A stretch of DNA of 64,000 bases from NCBI GenBank assembly GCA_049115955.1, contig JAGDZJ010000020.1, positions 1-64,000 of the forward strand, given 5' to 3'. Every line of letters starts with the position of its first letter. The stretch's first letter is position 1. The notes below the pieces were generated by a model that saw nothing but the letters and a program-made list of their open reading frames with translations, ran no database searches and was not told the DNA's origin. Of the stretch, positions 18,302-26,888 are shown piece after piece. Origin of the DNA: Salinispirillum sp049115955. Lineage in GTDB: Bacteria > Pseudomonadota > Gammaproteobacteria > Pseudomonadales > Natronospirillaceae. The translations under genes were made by a program, and so were the position numbers.

Positions 18302-18973
18302 CTAACGGCCATGCGTGACCTGATCACGCAGATACACTGGCTGCAAAGCATCAGGCGGTTGCCAGAGCCCAGCGGCATCATGCTGTAGCTTGTGGGCCGC
18401 CAATGCCGCAGCGGCGGCCGCACGAGGGAGGGCCAATTCAACCAGTGACGTATGCTTAGACAACTCGGGTAATTGCCATCCGGCCCCGATACGCCCGACA
18501 GACGCATCCGCCCAAACGTCCAAATCCTCTGGTGCCAACAATTGCTCGTCCGCCAACACGGAAAGGACATTGTCTTGCCAGCCATAGGCCGCGTAATAGA
18601 CTTCGCCCATCCGGGCGTCCATTACTACTTGCCAGCGCTTACTGTCAGCCGCTGCCTGCACCCCTTGCCACGCCAACACTTCCAGCGTCGACAGAGGGAT
18701 AACCGGCAAATCAGCCGCGAAGGCCAGCCCTTGAGCAGCGCTGACGCCTACCCGGATACCGGTAAAACTGCCGGGACCGCGCGTGCACACAAGCCCATCG
18801 AGGTCGGTCAGTTTCAACCCTGCCACTTGCAACACCGACTCCACCATGGGCAGCAAGCGTTGCGTATGCGAACGCTCGGCCAGTTCATAACGTTCTTCGA
18901 CGACAGCTCCGTTGGCCCAAAAGGCCACGGAGCACGCTTCAGTCGAGGTATCGAGGGCAAGCAGTCGGGTCAT
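18302..18973 (-). CDS. tsaB: tRNA t6A biosynthesis protein TsaB
   Basis: A 223-residue ASKHA-fold protein that partners TsaD and TsaE in making threonylcarbamoyl-adenosine at position 37 of ANN-decoding tRNAs. Recognised by LLALDTSTEACSVAFW at the start and GLVCTRGPGSFTGIRVG. It is usually enzymatically inactive itself. Its start overlaps the adk stop by one base (TAATG), so it is translationally coupled to adk. Confidence 0.94.
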   Translation of the reverse strand: MTRLLALDTSTEACSVAFWANGAVVEERYELAERSHTQRLLPMVESVLQVAGLKLTDLDGLVCTRGPGSFTGIRVGVSAAQGLAFAADLPVIPLSTLEVLAWQGVQAAADSKRWQVVMDARMGEVYYAAYGWQDNVLSVLADEQLLAPEDLDVWADASVGRIGAGWQLPELSKHTSLVELALPRAAAAAALAAHKLQHDAAGLWQPPDALQPVYLRDQVTHGR

Positions 18974-19626
18974 TAACTGAGACTAGCGAAGATTTTACGG
19001 GTGATGTCGCTGACGGAACCGACACCTTCGATGTAGTTGTAAGCGGGAGAGTTGTTGGGCTCTTTCTGTGCCCAGTCTTTGTAATAGTGCACCAACGGCT
19101 CAGTTTGCGAATGATAAATTTCCAAACGCTTGCGTACAGTGGCTTCCTTGTCGTCTTCGCGCTGAATTAGGGTGTCGCCTGTTTCATCGTCTTTACCCGC
19201 CACCTTAGGTGGGTTGTACTCAACGTGGTAAACACGACCAGAAGCCTCATGAATACGACGACCGCTCAAACGTTTTACGATTTCCTCATCGGCTACATCA
19301 ATGTCCACCACGTGATCAATGATCACTCCGCTGTTTTTTAGCGCTTCGGCTTGAGGAATCGTGCGCGGAAAACCATCGAACAAAAAGCCATTAGCGCAAT
19401 CTGCTTCTTTGATGCGCTCTTTGACCAAGGCAATGATGGTGTCGTCAGAAACCAGACCACCGGAAGACATAACTTCTTTCACTTTCAGACCTAACGGGCT
19501 ACCCGCTTTTACCGCCGCACGCAGCATGTCACCGGTAGAGATCTGTGGGATATTGAATTTTTCGCAAATGGACTGCGCTTGTGTACCTTTGCCGGCGCCT
19601 GGAGCACCTAGAAGAATGACACGCAT
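18973..19626 (-). CDS. adk: Adenylate kinase Adk
   Basis: A 217-residue long-form adenylate kinase (ATP + AMP to 2 ADP). Visible are the P-loop GAPGAGKGTQ, the AMP-site RAAVKAGSPLG region, the DGFPRT motif, and the LID domain with GRRIHEASGRVYH. The lid lacks the four-cysteine zinc site, as is normal for enterobacteria-like enzymes. First gene of adk-tsaB-rsmJ. Confidence 0.96.
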   Translation of the reverse strand: MRVILLGAPGAGKGTQAQSICEKFNIPQISTGDMLRAAVKAGSPLGLKVKEVMSSGGLVSDDTIIALVKERIKEADCANGFLFDGFPRTIPQAEALKNSGVIIDHVVDIDVADEEIVKRLSGRRIHEASGRVYHVEYNPPKVAGKDDETGDTLIQREDDKEATVRKRLEIYHSQTEPLVHYYKDWAQKEPNNSPAYNYIEGVGSVSDITRKIFASLS

Positions 19627-19965
19627 GAGACACTAACTCCTGATTTTATAATAAGAATTCTGCTTCGCGGTGGCGAAAAATGGCATAACCTTAACTGCCT
19701 TACGAAATATTGACAAGGCTAGCCCCAGTACACGGGACGAATAGTGACTATTCACTTTCGTTAGTACCTCGCTGTGCTTGGTTCGGATGCGTTTTTCGAC
19801 GGGCAAAAAAAAGCCCCACTCAGCACGCAGCTGGCGGGGCGTCAATCAGCAAGAGAGTCAAAACGGGGCCCATTCTACTCACACAGAATTGAATGAAAAC
19901 CCCGGCTATGAAGACTGAACCTTGCTACAACGCCCCACTGTAATTAATTCGTTACAAACCCATAA
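19627..19965. other. Gene-free stretch between gspD and adk
   Basis: 339 bp between two minus-strand genes. It holds the likely adk promoter region (TTGTCA at 19711-19716 on the minus strand, with a weak -10, TAAGGT, 17 nt on), a small palindrome GAATAG-TGA-CTATTC at 19739-19753, and the terminator at 19805-19840. A 70-codon open frame on the minus strand has no recognisable product or ribosome site and I do not count it as a gene. Confidence 0.5.
19805..19840 (-). terminator. Terminator of the gspNCD operon
   Basis: On the minus strand GCCCC pairs with GGGGC (19836-19840 with 19813-19817), with an inner CAGC/GCTG stem. A run of eight U follows (A-run 19805-19812 on the plus strand). It lies about 125 nt beyond the gspD stop. 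Confidence 0.8.
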
Positions 19966-21924
19966 TTACTGGCTTTGCTGTCCCCTGTACAACTGGTCGA
20001 ACGTTGGCGGTGCGATCCGACTGTCGAACTCGGTCCCTTGAGGGCCGAAGCGTAACTCCCAAATACCCAGGTAGCGGTCCATAGCCATTTCAGTCACCCG
20101 CTCGGTAACAATGGTTGGGCGGATGATGACCAGCAAATTCACCTTATCGACCGACATTGCAGTGCTACGGAACAGAAAACCAATGATTGGTAAATCACCC
20201 AATATAGGTACCTTGCGCTCGGTCTCTGTCACTCGATCCTTAACCATACCACCCAGAACGATGGTGTCACCATTGGCGACTACGACATTGGTCTGAATTT
20301 GTCGTTTTGAGGTCAATCTTTGCAGATCCGCACCACCGGCAATGAGTTCTTCGGTGATCTGGTTGATCGCCAAACGTACCATTTCATTTTGCTGGATGTG
20401 CGGCTTAACCGTGATTTCGGTGGCCACGTTTTCACGTTGAATAGTGAACGGATTGTCAGGATCCTGCGACGTTTGAAAAGGTACTGTCTCACCAACGAGA
20501 ATACGGGCTTCCGTGTTGTCCATGGTCATCAGGTAGGGCGTGGACAGCAAGTTAGTATTGGAACGTGTCTCTAACGCTTGCACGATGGCGGCGAAAGACA
20601 CATTACTACCCGGAATGGCCAAGCCACCAACCAGCCCATTGGCACCCGATAGTGGCCCAATAGCACCTTCTGGTGAGCCGCCAGACCCAGCCACACCGCC
20701 AGCGACATTACCAAGGCTTACACCACCGTCGGTGAAGTTACTGCCCACCACACCCGGAGGCGTATCGTTATTACCTTGTGATACTATGCCCATCTGTACG
20801 CCAAATTGGTCGCTGACCGTACCACTGACTTCCACAATAGCCGCTTCAATCAACACCTGCGCACGTGGCACGTCTAACTGACTGATGATGCGTTTGATCT
20901 CAGCCAACTCATCCGGTTCAGCCCGCACGATCAGCGCGTTGAGTTCTTCGTCGGCCAAAATGAATAAGCCTGAACTTGGTGCCGCACTGGTGGTTGCACC
21001 ACTACCACCGCTGCTGCCTGCTGTACCGCCAGTGCGAACCGCCCCAGCTGGGTTAAGACCTTTCAGCAGCTCCGCCATCTTACCGGCGTCGCCATTGTTC
21101 AGAAAGATGACTTCCGTGTTGCCGCGTCGCTGTTGCGACTCAACATCCAAGCTTTGAATCAACGACTGCACGTAATCCAAAACCAGCGGCTCGCCGCGCA
21201 GGATCAGACGATTCGAGCGCTCATCGGCAACCAAGCGTAAAGTGCCTGGCATGCCGTTGCTGGAGGCTTGTCCACCCGCCGCCAACTCGTCGGGCAGCAG
21301 CGTTTGCAGCAACGCAATGATGTTCCCAACCCATGCATGGCGCAGCTCCACCATGCGCACGTCGTTCTCGGCGGTCACATCAACAGTTTCGAGAATTTGC
21401 TCAATACGGGCAATGTTGTCGGCGTGGTCGACCAAAATGATGGCATTGGTTGAAGGCACGCCAGACATATGGCCGTATTTCGCGCCTATAGGGCGCAAAA
21501 TGGGAATCAACTCCATGGCTGAAGCGTGCTGGAGGGTAATAACACGAGTAATAAAGTCGTCGTTAATGGGCACTTCGCCCTGCACCAAGGGACCGGTAAT
21601 CTGTTTGGCGTCGTTCACCGGAATCACATGCACTTCATTACCGCGCTCGGCCACGGTGAAACCCTGCATTTTCAGCACAGCTAGAAATACTTCGTAGATT
21701 TCTTCCGCGTTGAGTTCATCATCAGAAATAATAGTGACTTGACCGCGCACGCGCGGGTCGAGAATAAAGGTGCGACCTGTGATGCTGGCCACCTGGTTAA
21801 TGAACAGGGACAAGTCGGCCTCTTTCATGTTCACTTGCCACGTATCAGCATGGGCCTGCAGCACCATCATACTCAGCAATAAGGCTAATGCCGCCCGCCT
21901 CACCCAAGAACGCATCCTGTTCAT
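19966..21924 (-). CDS. gspD: Type II secretion outer-membrane secretin GspD
   Basis: A 652-residue secretin forming the outer-membrane channel of the type II secretion system. A signal peptide ends near QAHA|DTW, followed by the N0 domain, N1-N3 repeats (GHMSGVPSTNAIILVDHADNI), a Gly/Ser-rich N3 insertion, and the C-terminal secretin domain (VGETVPFQTS, VLGGMVKDRV). I chose ATG 21924 with GAGGTG seven bases upstream, eight bases after the gspC stop; the frame stays open upstream. Third gene of gspN-C-D. The E-M genes are not in this window. Confidence 0.93.
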   Translation of the reverse strand: MNRMRSWVRRAALALLLSMMVLQAHADTWQVNMKEADLSLFINQVASITGRTFILDPRVRGQVTIISDDELNAEEIYEVFLAVLKMQGFTVAERGNEVHVIPVNDAKQITGPLVQGEVPINDDFITRVITLQHASAMELIPILRPIGAKYGHMSGVPSTNAIILVDHADNIARIEQILETVDVTAENDVRMVELRHAWVGNIIALLQTLLPDELAAGGQASSNGMPGTLRLVADERSNRLILRGEPLVLDYVQSLIQSLDVESQQRRGNTEVIFLNNGDAGKMAELLKGLNPAGAVRTGGTAGSSGGSGATTSAAPSSGLFILADEELNALIVRAEPDELAEIKRIISQLDVPRAQVLIEAAIVEVSGTVSDQFGVQMGIVSQGNNDTPPGVVGSNFTDGGVSLGNVAGGVAGSGGSPEGAIGPLSGANGLVGGLAIPGSNVSFAAIVQALETRSNTNLLSTPYLMTMDNTEARILVGETVPFQTSQDPDNPFTIQRENVATEITVKPHIQQNEMVRLAINQITEELIAGGADLQRLTSKRQIQTNVVVANGDTIVLGGMVKDRVTETERKVPILGDLPIIGFLFRSTAMSVDKVNLLVIIRPTIVTERVTEMAMDRYLGIWELRFGPQGTEFDSRIAPPTFDQLYRGQQSQ

Positions 21925-21931
21925 ACCCACC

Positions 21932-22912
21932 TCAAAAACTCGGTAAATTCTGGAATATACGGTAAGTCGCACCCGCACGCTCCAATGTTATTCTTATTTC
22001 GCCCGACGCCAGCACCGCTTCAATCAATTGCTGGTCGCGTTCAATATTACCGACCCGCTGATCATTCACTTCGGTAATGACGTCGCCGGGTCGTAAACCG
22101 TTTGCGATGAGGATGCCGGAGCGCGGCGTCACACGGTACCCATCATCGGTCAGTTCTAGACCGTATTGATTCAACAGGCCTTGTGGATTACGAAACGCTT
22201 GCGCTCGCACATCGGTAATGGCTTGGCGAATTTGTTGATCCAAACGCTCTTGCGCGTCCGCCACGCTGCGCGCCTGTGCCTGATCTCTCACCGCATTAGG
22301 CTGTGCTGCCCCACGCGTTTCTGCGGTTTCACGCACCGGTGCTACCGGACGAGGCGTCGGTGTCTGATCAGCACTGGCCAATGGTTCCAACGCCGGCCCA
22401 CCGCTGCCTGTCAGTGGCGTTTCGTCAAAGCTCAGCGTTTCCAACACGCCCGCACGGCGCAGTACGACGCGATTACGGTGTACTTCCACCAAGTCCGCTT
22501 GGCCAAAAATGTTTTCACCAACCTGAAACAGCTCGGCACCACGCCCGCGCTGCGAGATCATGGCCGAACCTTGCTGTGGACTGTTAGCAGAAAAGACCCC
22601 CTGCAAGACCAGTTGCAGTCTAGTTGCCGGGGCAGTTTCGACCACAACGGGAGGGGGTTCGGGCTTTTTTTCGGCATCCTCCCGGTATTCACCAAACCAT
22701 TGTCCGTCGGCAATTTCATCCACCAACTCCGCGGCGCTATCGTCGGTGCTGTTCGTCGTCGTGGCGCTGTTCCAATCCACATCAACGAAAACAATGGAAG
22801 CCGGACTAAGCACCCGCCAAACAACCGGTGCGGCATTGGCCCCGGCCCAAGCAACGATAACCAGCAAGCAGGCGCTGGCTCCGCGCATCAACCACTGGGG
22901 CGACACTTTCAT
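21932..22912 (-). CDS. gspC: Type II secretion inner-membrane protein GspC
   Basis: A 326-residue bitopic protein that connects the inner-membrane platform to the secretin GspD. One N-terminal helix (LLVIVAWAGANAAPVVW) is followed by a proline-rich linker, the HR domain (LQLVLQGVFSANSPQQGSAM) and a C-terminal PDZ domain (GLRPGDVITEVNDQRV). The start overlaps the gspN stop by four bases. Confidence 0.9.
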   Translation of the reverse strand: MKVSPQWLMRGASACLLVIVAWAGANAAPVVWRVLSPASIVFVDVDWNSATTTNSTDDSAAELVDEIADGQWFGEYREDAEKKPEPPPVVVETAPATRLQLVLQGVFSANSPQQGSAMISQRGRGAELFQVGENIFGQADLVEVHRNRVVLRRAGVLETLSFDETPLTGSGGPALEPLASADQTPTPRPVAPVRETAETRGAAQPNAVRDQAQARSVADAQERLDQQIRQAITDVRAQAFRNPQGLLNQYGLELTDDGYRVTPRSGILIANGLRPGDVITEVNDQRVGNIERDQQLIEAVLASGEIRITLERAGATYRIFQNLPSF

Positions 22913-23655
22913 AGCAAGTACTCCCGCAGGCCAACACGGCTTTCCATGATGATCTCGCGGCCACCCGGCAAGTTCACATTCAGTACCTCACGGATGTGGG
23001 TGTAAATGCGATACATCGCCATCAACTCGGCATCGAGTTCCAAATCCGCCAGTGGACGATCAGCCGATGCATCGGTTACCTTCGCTTGCACCAAGCCTGC
23101 ACGGTCCGTACTCACATTGGCCTGAATCAACGGCAAACGCACATCTTGCGGCCGCCCCAACCAAACAAAGCGCGACTGCCCGTTGCGCCAGTCTAAATCG
23201 CCGTCCGCCACTAGGCGACCACTGCCCGGAGACCAGCCCAGTGACAAATCATCGATCCACAAATGACCGGACAGCGACACGCGTTGCCGCGCCAACGTTG
23301 GGTTCAGCGTCGCGAGATCCACAAAGCCATCCAGATTGAGCAACTGCCAACGTAACAAGGAACGAACCACCTGCCCTTCCAAATTAGCCTTAGAGCCGCC
23401 GACCGTCAGGTCATAGCTCAAGGCACCGCGCAGCAAATAGGCCGGGCGAAACGACCAGTCCACCAAATAGCGGTCTGGCCCATAGACCACATCGGCCTGC
23501 CCACGCCACAGATTACCCGCCAACGCGTTGACCTTAACGTCGGAGCCTGAATCATCACCGAATTGATGCCACAGCACATGCACTGGCGTCGTTAAAACCA
23601 GTGAAAACAGAAAAAATATGAGGAAAACGATGAGCAGATGGTGAACTTTAATCAT
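22909..23655 (-). CDS. gspN: Type II secretion protein GspN
   Basis: A protein of about 248 residues with one N-terminal membrane helix (HHLLIVFLIFFLFSLVL) and the GspN pattern PVHVLWHQFG...ALAGNLWRGQA. The exact role of GspN in type II secretion is unclear. I place the start at ATG 23655; the open frame reaches 23730, but the extra residues lie upstream of the helix and overlap a likely promoter (23701-23730). It heads gspN-gspC-gspD, an order also known from Acinetobacter. Confidence 0.82.
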   Translation of the reverse strand: MIKVHHLLIVFLIFFLFSLVLTTPVHVLWHQFGDDSGSDVKVNALAGNLWRGQADVVYGPDRYLVDWSFRPAYLLRGALSYDLTVGGSKANLEGQVVRSLLRWQLLNLDGFVDLATLNPTLARQRVSLSGHLWIDDLSLGWSPGSGRLVADGDLDWRNGQSRFVWLGRPQDVRLPLIQANVSTDRAGLVQAKVTDASADRPLADLELDAELMAMYRIYTHIREVLNVNLPGGREIIMESRVGLREYLL

Positions 23656-23700
23656 TATAATGCTGAAACCCGTAACCGCATGCGCAAAACCCAGTGCCGC

Positions 23701-23730
23701 AGTGTACTTGAGTTTTACGGTTTCGTTCAA
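23701..23730 (-). promoter_or_regulatory. Candidate sigma-70 promoter of gspNCD
   Basis: On the minus strand TTGAAC (23730-23725) and TACACT (23706-23701) are 18 nt apart. Each matches four of six consensus bases. The implied transcript begins about 40 nt before ATG 23655. Confidence 0.45.
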
Positions 23731-23821
23731 TTAACCTTTTCGTTAGGCGGACGTTCTACCGGTGCTCGGTACTCTTACTACCGTACACCACCGAAGAAAA
23801 TGCTTTTCTTACCGGCACAGA

Positions 23822-23843
23822 AAAGCCCGCCGAAGCGGGCTTT
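23822..23843. terminator. Terminator downstream of groESL
   Basis: AAAGCCCGC, loop CGAA, then GCGGGCTTT: a perfect 9-bp stem with a short U-run on both strands. On the minus strand it follows groL and the repeat, so it most likely ends the groESL transcript before gspN. Confidence 0.8.
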
Positions 23844-23932
23844 CTGATTTCACAGGCTTATAGAAAGCAGATGCAAATCGTTCAGTGGCGCGTCGCGAGC
23901 GCATTAGCGCCAACACGATGCAAATTGCTTTT

Positions 23933-24047
23933 CATAACGTCGCGAGCGACATCAAGACAAGGCGAAAATCGTTCGAGGAGCGCAGTTTACAACAAGTAAA
24001 TGAGCATCCGAGAACGATTTTCAACGCCGTATTGATGAGCGCAGCAG
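23933..24047 (-). repeat. Structured 3' element, copy 2 (after groL)
   Basis: Minus-strand copy of the element at 9553-9668, starting 15 bases after the groL stop. Nested arms: CATCAA (23950-23955) with TTGATG (24032-24037), GAAAATCGTTC (23964-23974) with GAACGATTTTC (24012-24022), and TTTAC (23986-23990) with GTAAA (23996-24000). The outer and middle arms differ from copy 1 yet still pair exactly. Confidence 0.8.
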
Positions 24048-24062
24048 TTATGAATGCAATTT

Positions 24063-25709
24063 TTACATCATGCCGCCCATACCGCCCATTCCACCCATTC
24101 CGCCCATATCCGGCGCGCCACCTTTATCATCTGACGGCAAGTCAGAGATCATGGCTTCGGTGGTGATCATCAGACCAGCAACAGAGGCTGCGGCTTGCAA
24201 TGCAGTACGTGTTACTTTGGCTGGGTCGATGATGCCGAACTCGGTCATGTCGCCGTATTCGCCGTTGGCCGCGTTGTAACCAAAGTTACCTGAGCCTTTG
24301 CGTACTTCGTTCAGTACTACTGATGGCTCGCCACCGGCGTTACGAACGATCTGACGCAAAGGTGCTTCCATCGCACGCAGTGCCAAGGCAATACCTACGT
24401 CTTGATCGCTGTTGTCGCCTTTCAGGTTACCGATGTTGCTCAGGGCACGTACCAGAGCTACACCACCACCGGCCACAACGCCTTCTTCAACGGCAGCACG
24501 TGTGGCGTGCAGCGCATCGTCAACACGCGCTTTCTTTTCTTTCATTGCCACTTCGGTTGCAGCGCCAACTTTGATGACCGCAACGCCGCCAGCCAATTTA
24601 GCCACGCGCTCTTGCAGTTTTTCTTTGTCGTAATCAGAAGACGAGTTTTCGATCTCAGCGCGGATTTGCTCAACCCGTGCCTTGATGTCTGCTTCGTCAC
24701 CTGAACCGCCAACAATGGTGGTGTTTTCTTTGGTAGAAACCACACGCTTCGCAGTACCCAGGTGTTCCAGTGTTGTGCTTTCGAGGTCGAGACCGACTTC
24801 TTCAGAGATCACTGTACCACCGGTCAGGATAGCCAAGTCTTGCATCATGGCTTTACGACGATCGCCGAAACCAGGTGCTTTAGCAGCGGTTACTTTAACG
24901 GTGCCGCGCATGTTGTTCACAACCAGAGTTGCCAATGCTTCGCCTTCGATGTCTTCCGCGATGATCATCAACGGGCGACCAGACTTAGCAACGGCTTCCA
25001 GTACGGGAATAAGGTCACGGATGGACGAGATTTTCTTGTCAACCAACAGGATGTAAGGCTCTTCCTGTTCAGCCGTCATAGTCTCTTGGTTGGTTACGAA
25101 GTACGGTGACAGGTAGCCACGATCGAACTGCATACCTTCTACAACGTCGAGTTCGTCTTCGAAGCTGGTGCCTTCTTCAACGGTGATCACGCCTTCTTTG
25201 CCTACGCGCTCCATAGCTTCAGCAATCAGCTTGCCGATCGTCGCATCAGTGTTGGCAGAAATCGTACCTACTTGGGCGATAGCCTTGCTGTCTTGGCAAG
25301 GAACGGCCAGCTTACGCAGCTCTTCAACAACAGCGATGGTCGCTTTGTCGATACCGCGCTTCAGGTCCATAGGGTTCATGCCCGCAGCAACTGACTTCAA
25401 GCCTTCGTTAACGAATGCTTGGGCCAATACGGTAGCAGTAGTCGTACCGTCACCGGCTTCGTCGTTGGCCTTGGAAGCAACTTCCTTAACCATCTGCGCG
25501 CCCATGTTTTCGAACTTGTCTTCCAGTTCAATTTCTTTCGCTACGGTCACACCGTCTTTGGTGATCAGTGGTGAGCCATAGGCTTTGTCGATAACCACGT
25601 TACGGCCTTTAGGGCCCAAGGTTACCTTAACGGCGTCGGCCAGCAGGTTCACACCCGCTTGCATGCGGTTACGTGCGGAAATGCCAAATTTTACGTCTTT
25701 AGCTGCCAT
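24063..25709 (-). CDS. groL: Chaperonin GroEL
   Basis: A 548-residue 60-kDa chaperonin forming the double ring that folds proteins with GroES. Signature stretches: MAAKDVKFGISARNRMQAGV at the start, DGTTTATVLAQ with the catalytic Asp, and the flexible C-terminal GGM tail (GGMGGMGGMGGMM). It is cotranscribed with groS 57 bases upstream and expressed from the sigma-32 promoter at 26180-26206. Confidence 0.98.
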   Translation of the reverse strand: MAAKDVKFGISARNRMQAGVNLLADAVKVTLGPKGRNVVIDKAYGSPLITKDGVTVAKEIELEDKFENMGAQMVKEVASKANDEAGDGTTTATVLAQAFVNEGLKSVAAGMNPMDLKRGIDKATIAVVEELRKLAVPCQDSKAIAQVGTISANTDATIGKLIAEAMERVGKEGVITVEEGTSFEDELDVVEGMQFDRGYLSPYFVTNQETMTAEQEEPYILLVDKKISSIRDLIPVLEAVAKSGRPLMIIAEDIEGEALATLVVNNMRGTVKVTAAKAPGFGDRRKAMMQDLAILTGGTVISEEVGLDLESTTLEHLGTAKRVVSTKENTTIVGGSGDEADIKARVEQIRAEIENSSSDYDKEKLQERVAKLAGGVAVIKVGAATEVAMKEKKARVDDALHATRAAVEEGVVAGGGVALVRALSNIGNLKGDNSDQDVGIALALRAMEAPLRQIVRNAGGEPSVVLNEVRKGSGNFGYNAANGEYGDMTEFGIIDPAKVTRTALQAAASVAGLMITTEAMISDLPSDDKGGAPDMGGMGGMGGMGGMM

Positions 25710-25766
25710 GTTACTTAATACCTCAATCGCTTAATCAGTTAGTCAATTAACGGATAGTCAGAAAAA

Positions 25767-26057
25767 TTAGGCTTGAACTACGCCAAATACGTCACTTTCA
25801 GACATAATCAACAGCTCTTCGCCGTCGACTTTCACTGTGCTGCCGGCGTACTGACCGAACACAACCACGTCGCCAACTTTGACATCCAGCGGGCGAACTT
25901 CACCGTTTTCCAGGATACGACCATTACCCACAGCCAGTACTTCACCTTGTGAAGGCTTTTCTTTGGCTGAACCAGGCAGCACGATGCCACCAGCGGTTTT
26001 GGTTTCTTCTTCTTTGCGTCGTACTACGATGCGATCATGCAACGGACGAATTTTCAT
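25767..26057 (-). CDS. groS: Co-chaperonin GroES
   Basis: A 96-residue lid protein of the GroEL chamber. The N-terminus MKIRPLHDRIVVRRKEEE and the mobile loop KTAGGIVLPGSAKEKPSQGEV are typical. First gene of groS-groL, with an SD (GGGAG) before the ATG and a leader of about 115 nt. Confidence 0.98.
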   Translation of the reverse strand: MKIRPLHDRIVVRRKEEETKTAGGIVLPGSAKEKPSQGEVLAVGNGRILENGEVRPLDVKVGDVVVFGQYAGSTVKVDGEELLIMSESDVFGVVQA

Positions 26058-26112
26058 CTGATGTATCTCCCAATTAAACAGATTGCTAATACTGAAAAGT
26101 AGTGTGCGGTGT

Positions 26113-26170
26113 GCGCCAACTACTTCTTACGATTCATTGGCGCAATGGGAGTATGACCAACCCATTGCGC
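26113..26170 (-). promoter_or_regulatory. groES leader with two competing stem-loops
   Basis: A perfect 10-bp inverted repeat, GCGCAATGGG (26140-26149) and CCCATTGCGC (26161-26170) with 11 nt between, starts about where transcription should begin. A second 7-bp stem, GCGCCAA (26113-26119) with TTGGCGC (26137-26143), uses the same GCGC at 26140-26143, so both cannot form together. It is not the CIRCE sequence. Function unknown. Confidence 0.6.
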
Positions 26171-26179
26171 ACCTCCACA

Positions 26180-26206
26180 AAATGGGGTCAGCGCAAGCCT
26201 TTTCAA
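26180..26206 (-). promoter_or_regulatory. Heat-shock (sigma-32) promoter of groESL
   Basis: On the minus strand TTGAAA (26206-26201) is followed after 13 nt by CCCCATTT (26187-26180). Both boxes match the RpoH consensus almost perfectly and the spacing is right. It lies about 120 nt upstream of groS. Confidence 0.88.
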
Positions 26207-26219
26207 TAGCTAAGAAAAA

Positions 26220-26663
26220 TTATTTTTCGCGCTCGTACTCACCTTCGATAACGCGACCACCACCGACCGCACCCCGGCTACTCGCGGAGTCACTCTCCTG
26301 TCGAGGCCGTGCTCCGGGTCCAGGCTCGCTGGGGCCACCACCGGTGCCGACGAGACTCCAGAGAAAAAGCAGCACGCCCAACAGGTCGGTGCCGAACCCG
26401 GGAATGATCAACAACAACCCAGCCAGCACGCGACGCATCATAGTTTGCTGTCTGACTTGCAGCCACCAGTGCGACACCACACCACCCTGCATTTGCAGTT
26501 CTTGCATCAAGCGCCACCCGGCTCGCCGAATTAATTGCGAACCCAGCATGGCAGTCACGACGATTAAGATTAGCGTCCAAAAGACGCCAATTTCTCCGCC
26601 TACTTCGATGAACAGCGTAAGCTCCATGGCAAACGCCAGTAGCAGAATAATGAGTAAAGGCAT
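26220..26663 (-). CDS. fxsA: FxsA family membrane protein
   Basis: A 147-residue inner-membrane protein with an N-terminal pair of helices (LLIILLLAFAMELTLFIEVGG, LGSQLIRRAG region) and a C-terminal hydrophobic stretch (VLAGLLLIIPGFGTDLLGVLLF), then a hydrophilic tail. It matches FxsA, whose E. coli member relieves phage T7 exclusion by F when overexpressed; the normal role is unknown. Its location upstream of groES is conserved in many gammaproteobacteria. Confidence 0.85.
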   Translation of the reverse strand: MPLLIILLLAFAMELTLFIEVGGEIGVFWTLILIVVTAMLGSQLIRRAGWRLMQELQMQGGVVSHWWLQVRQQTMMRRVLAGLLLIIPGFGTDLLGVLLFLWSLVGTGGGPSEPGPGARPRQESDSASSRGAVGGGRVIEGEYEREK

Positions 26664-26888
26664 GCACTAACCTGTCAATTTCTAAATGTACAAAAGTCAA
26701 AATGGGGGTAGTCGGTCACATTTCAAGAAAAAACCGTCCACAGCCTGCGATTTTTCGTTAGCTGGATCACAGAACGGCGCAGCGGCCTGTGCTCTATTAA
26801 CAATGACAAAAAAGAGTGGCCCGATGCCAGCCACCAGAGCACACCAAAAAACATAATAAAAACAGCCACCGATTCTGGGAGTTTTAAC

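Larger units (their letters stand above)
23656..24062. other. Gene-free stretch between groL and gspN
   Basis: 407 bp that contain, in the direction of minus-strand transcription, the structured repeat copy 2 (24047-23933), a terminator hairpin (23843-23822) and the probable gspN promoter (23730-23701). I see no convincing gene here. Confidence 0.6.

Noticed and set aside
19633..19845. A 70-codon minus-strand frame between gspD and adk
   Set aside because: It runs through the adk promoter region and a terminator hairpin and resembles nothing; treated as non-coding.
22166..23005. A 279-codon open frame on the plus strand
   Set aside because: It is antisense to gspC and the end of gspN, has unlikely composition (Arg, Cys, His-rich) and no recognised domain; a shadow frame.
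24063..24279. Pro/Ile repeat protein on the plus strand opposite the groL end
   Set aside because: It is the complement of the GGM repeat tail of GroEL.
26140..26170. CIRCE element for HrcA control of groESL
   Set aside because: The arms are GCGCAATGGG/CCCATTGCGC with 11 nt between; CIRCE is TTAGCACTC-N9-GAGTGCTAA.
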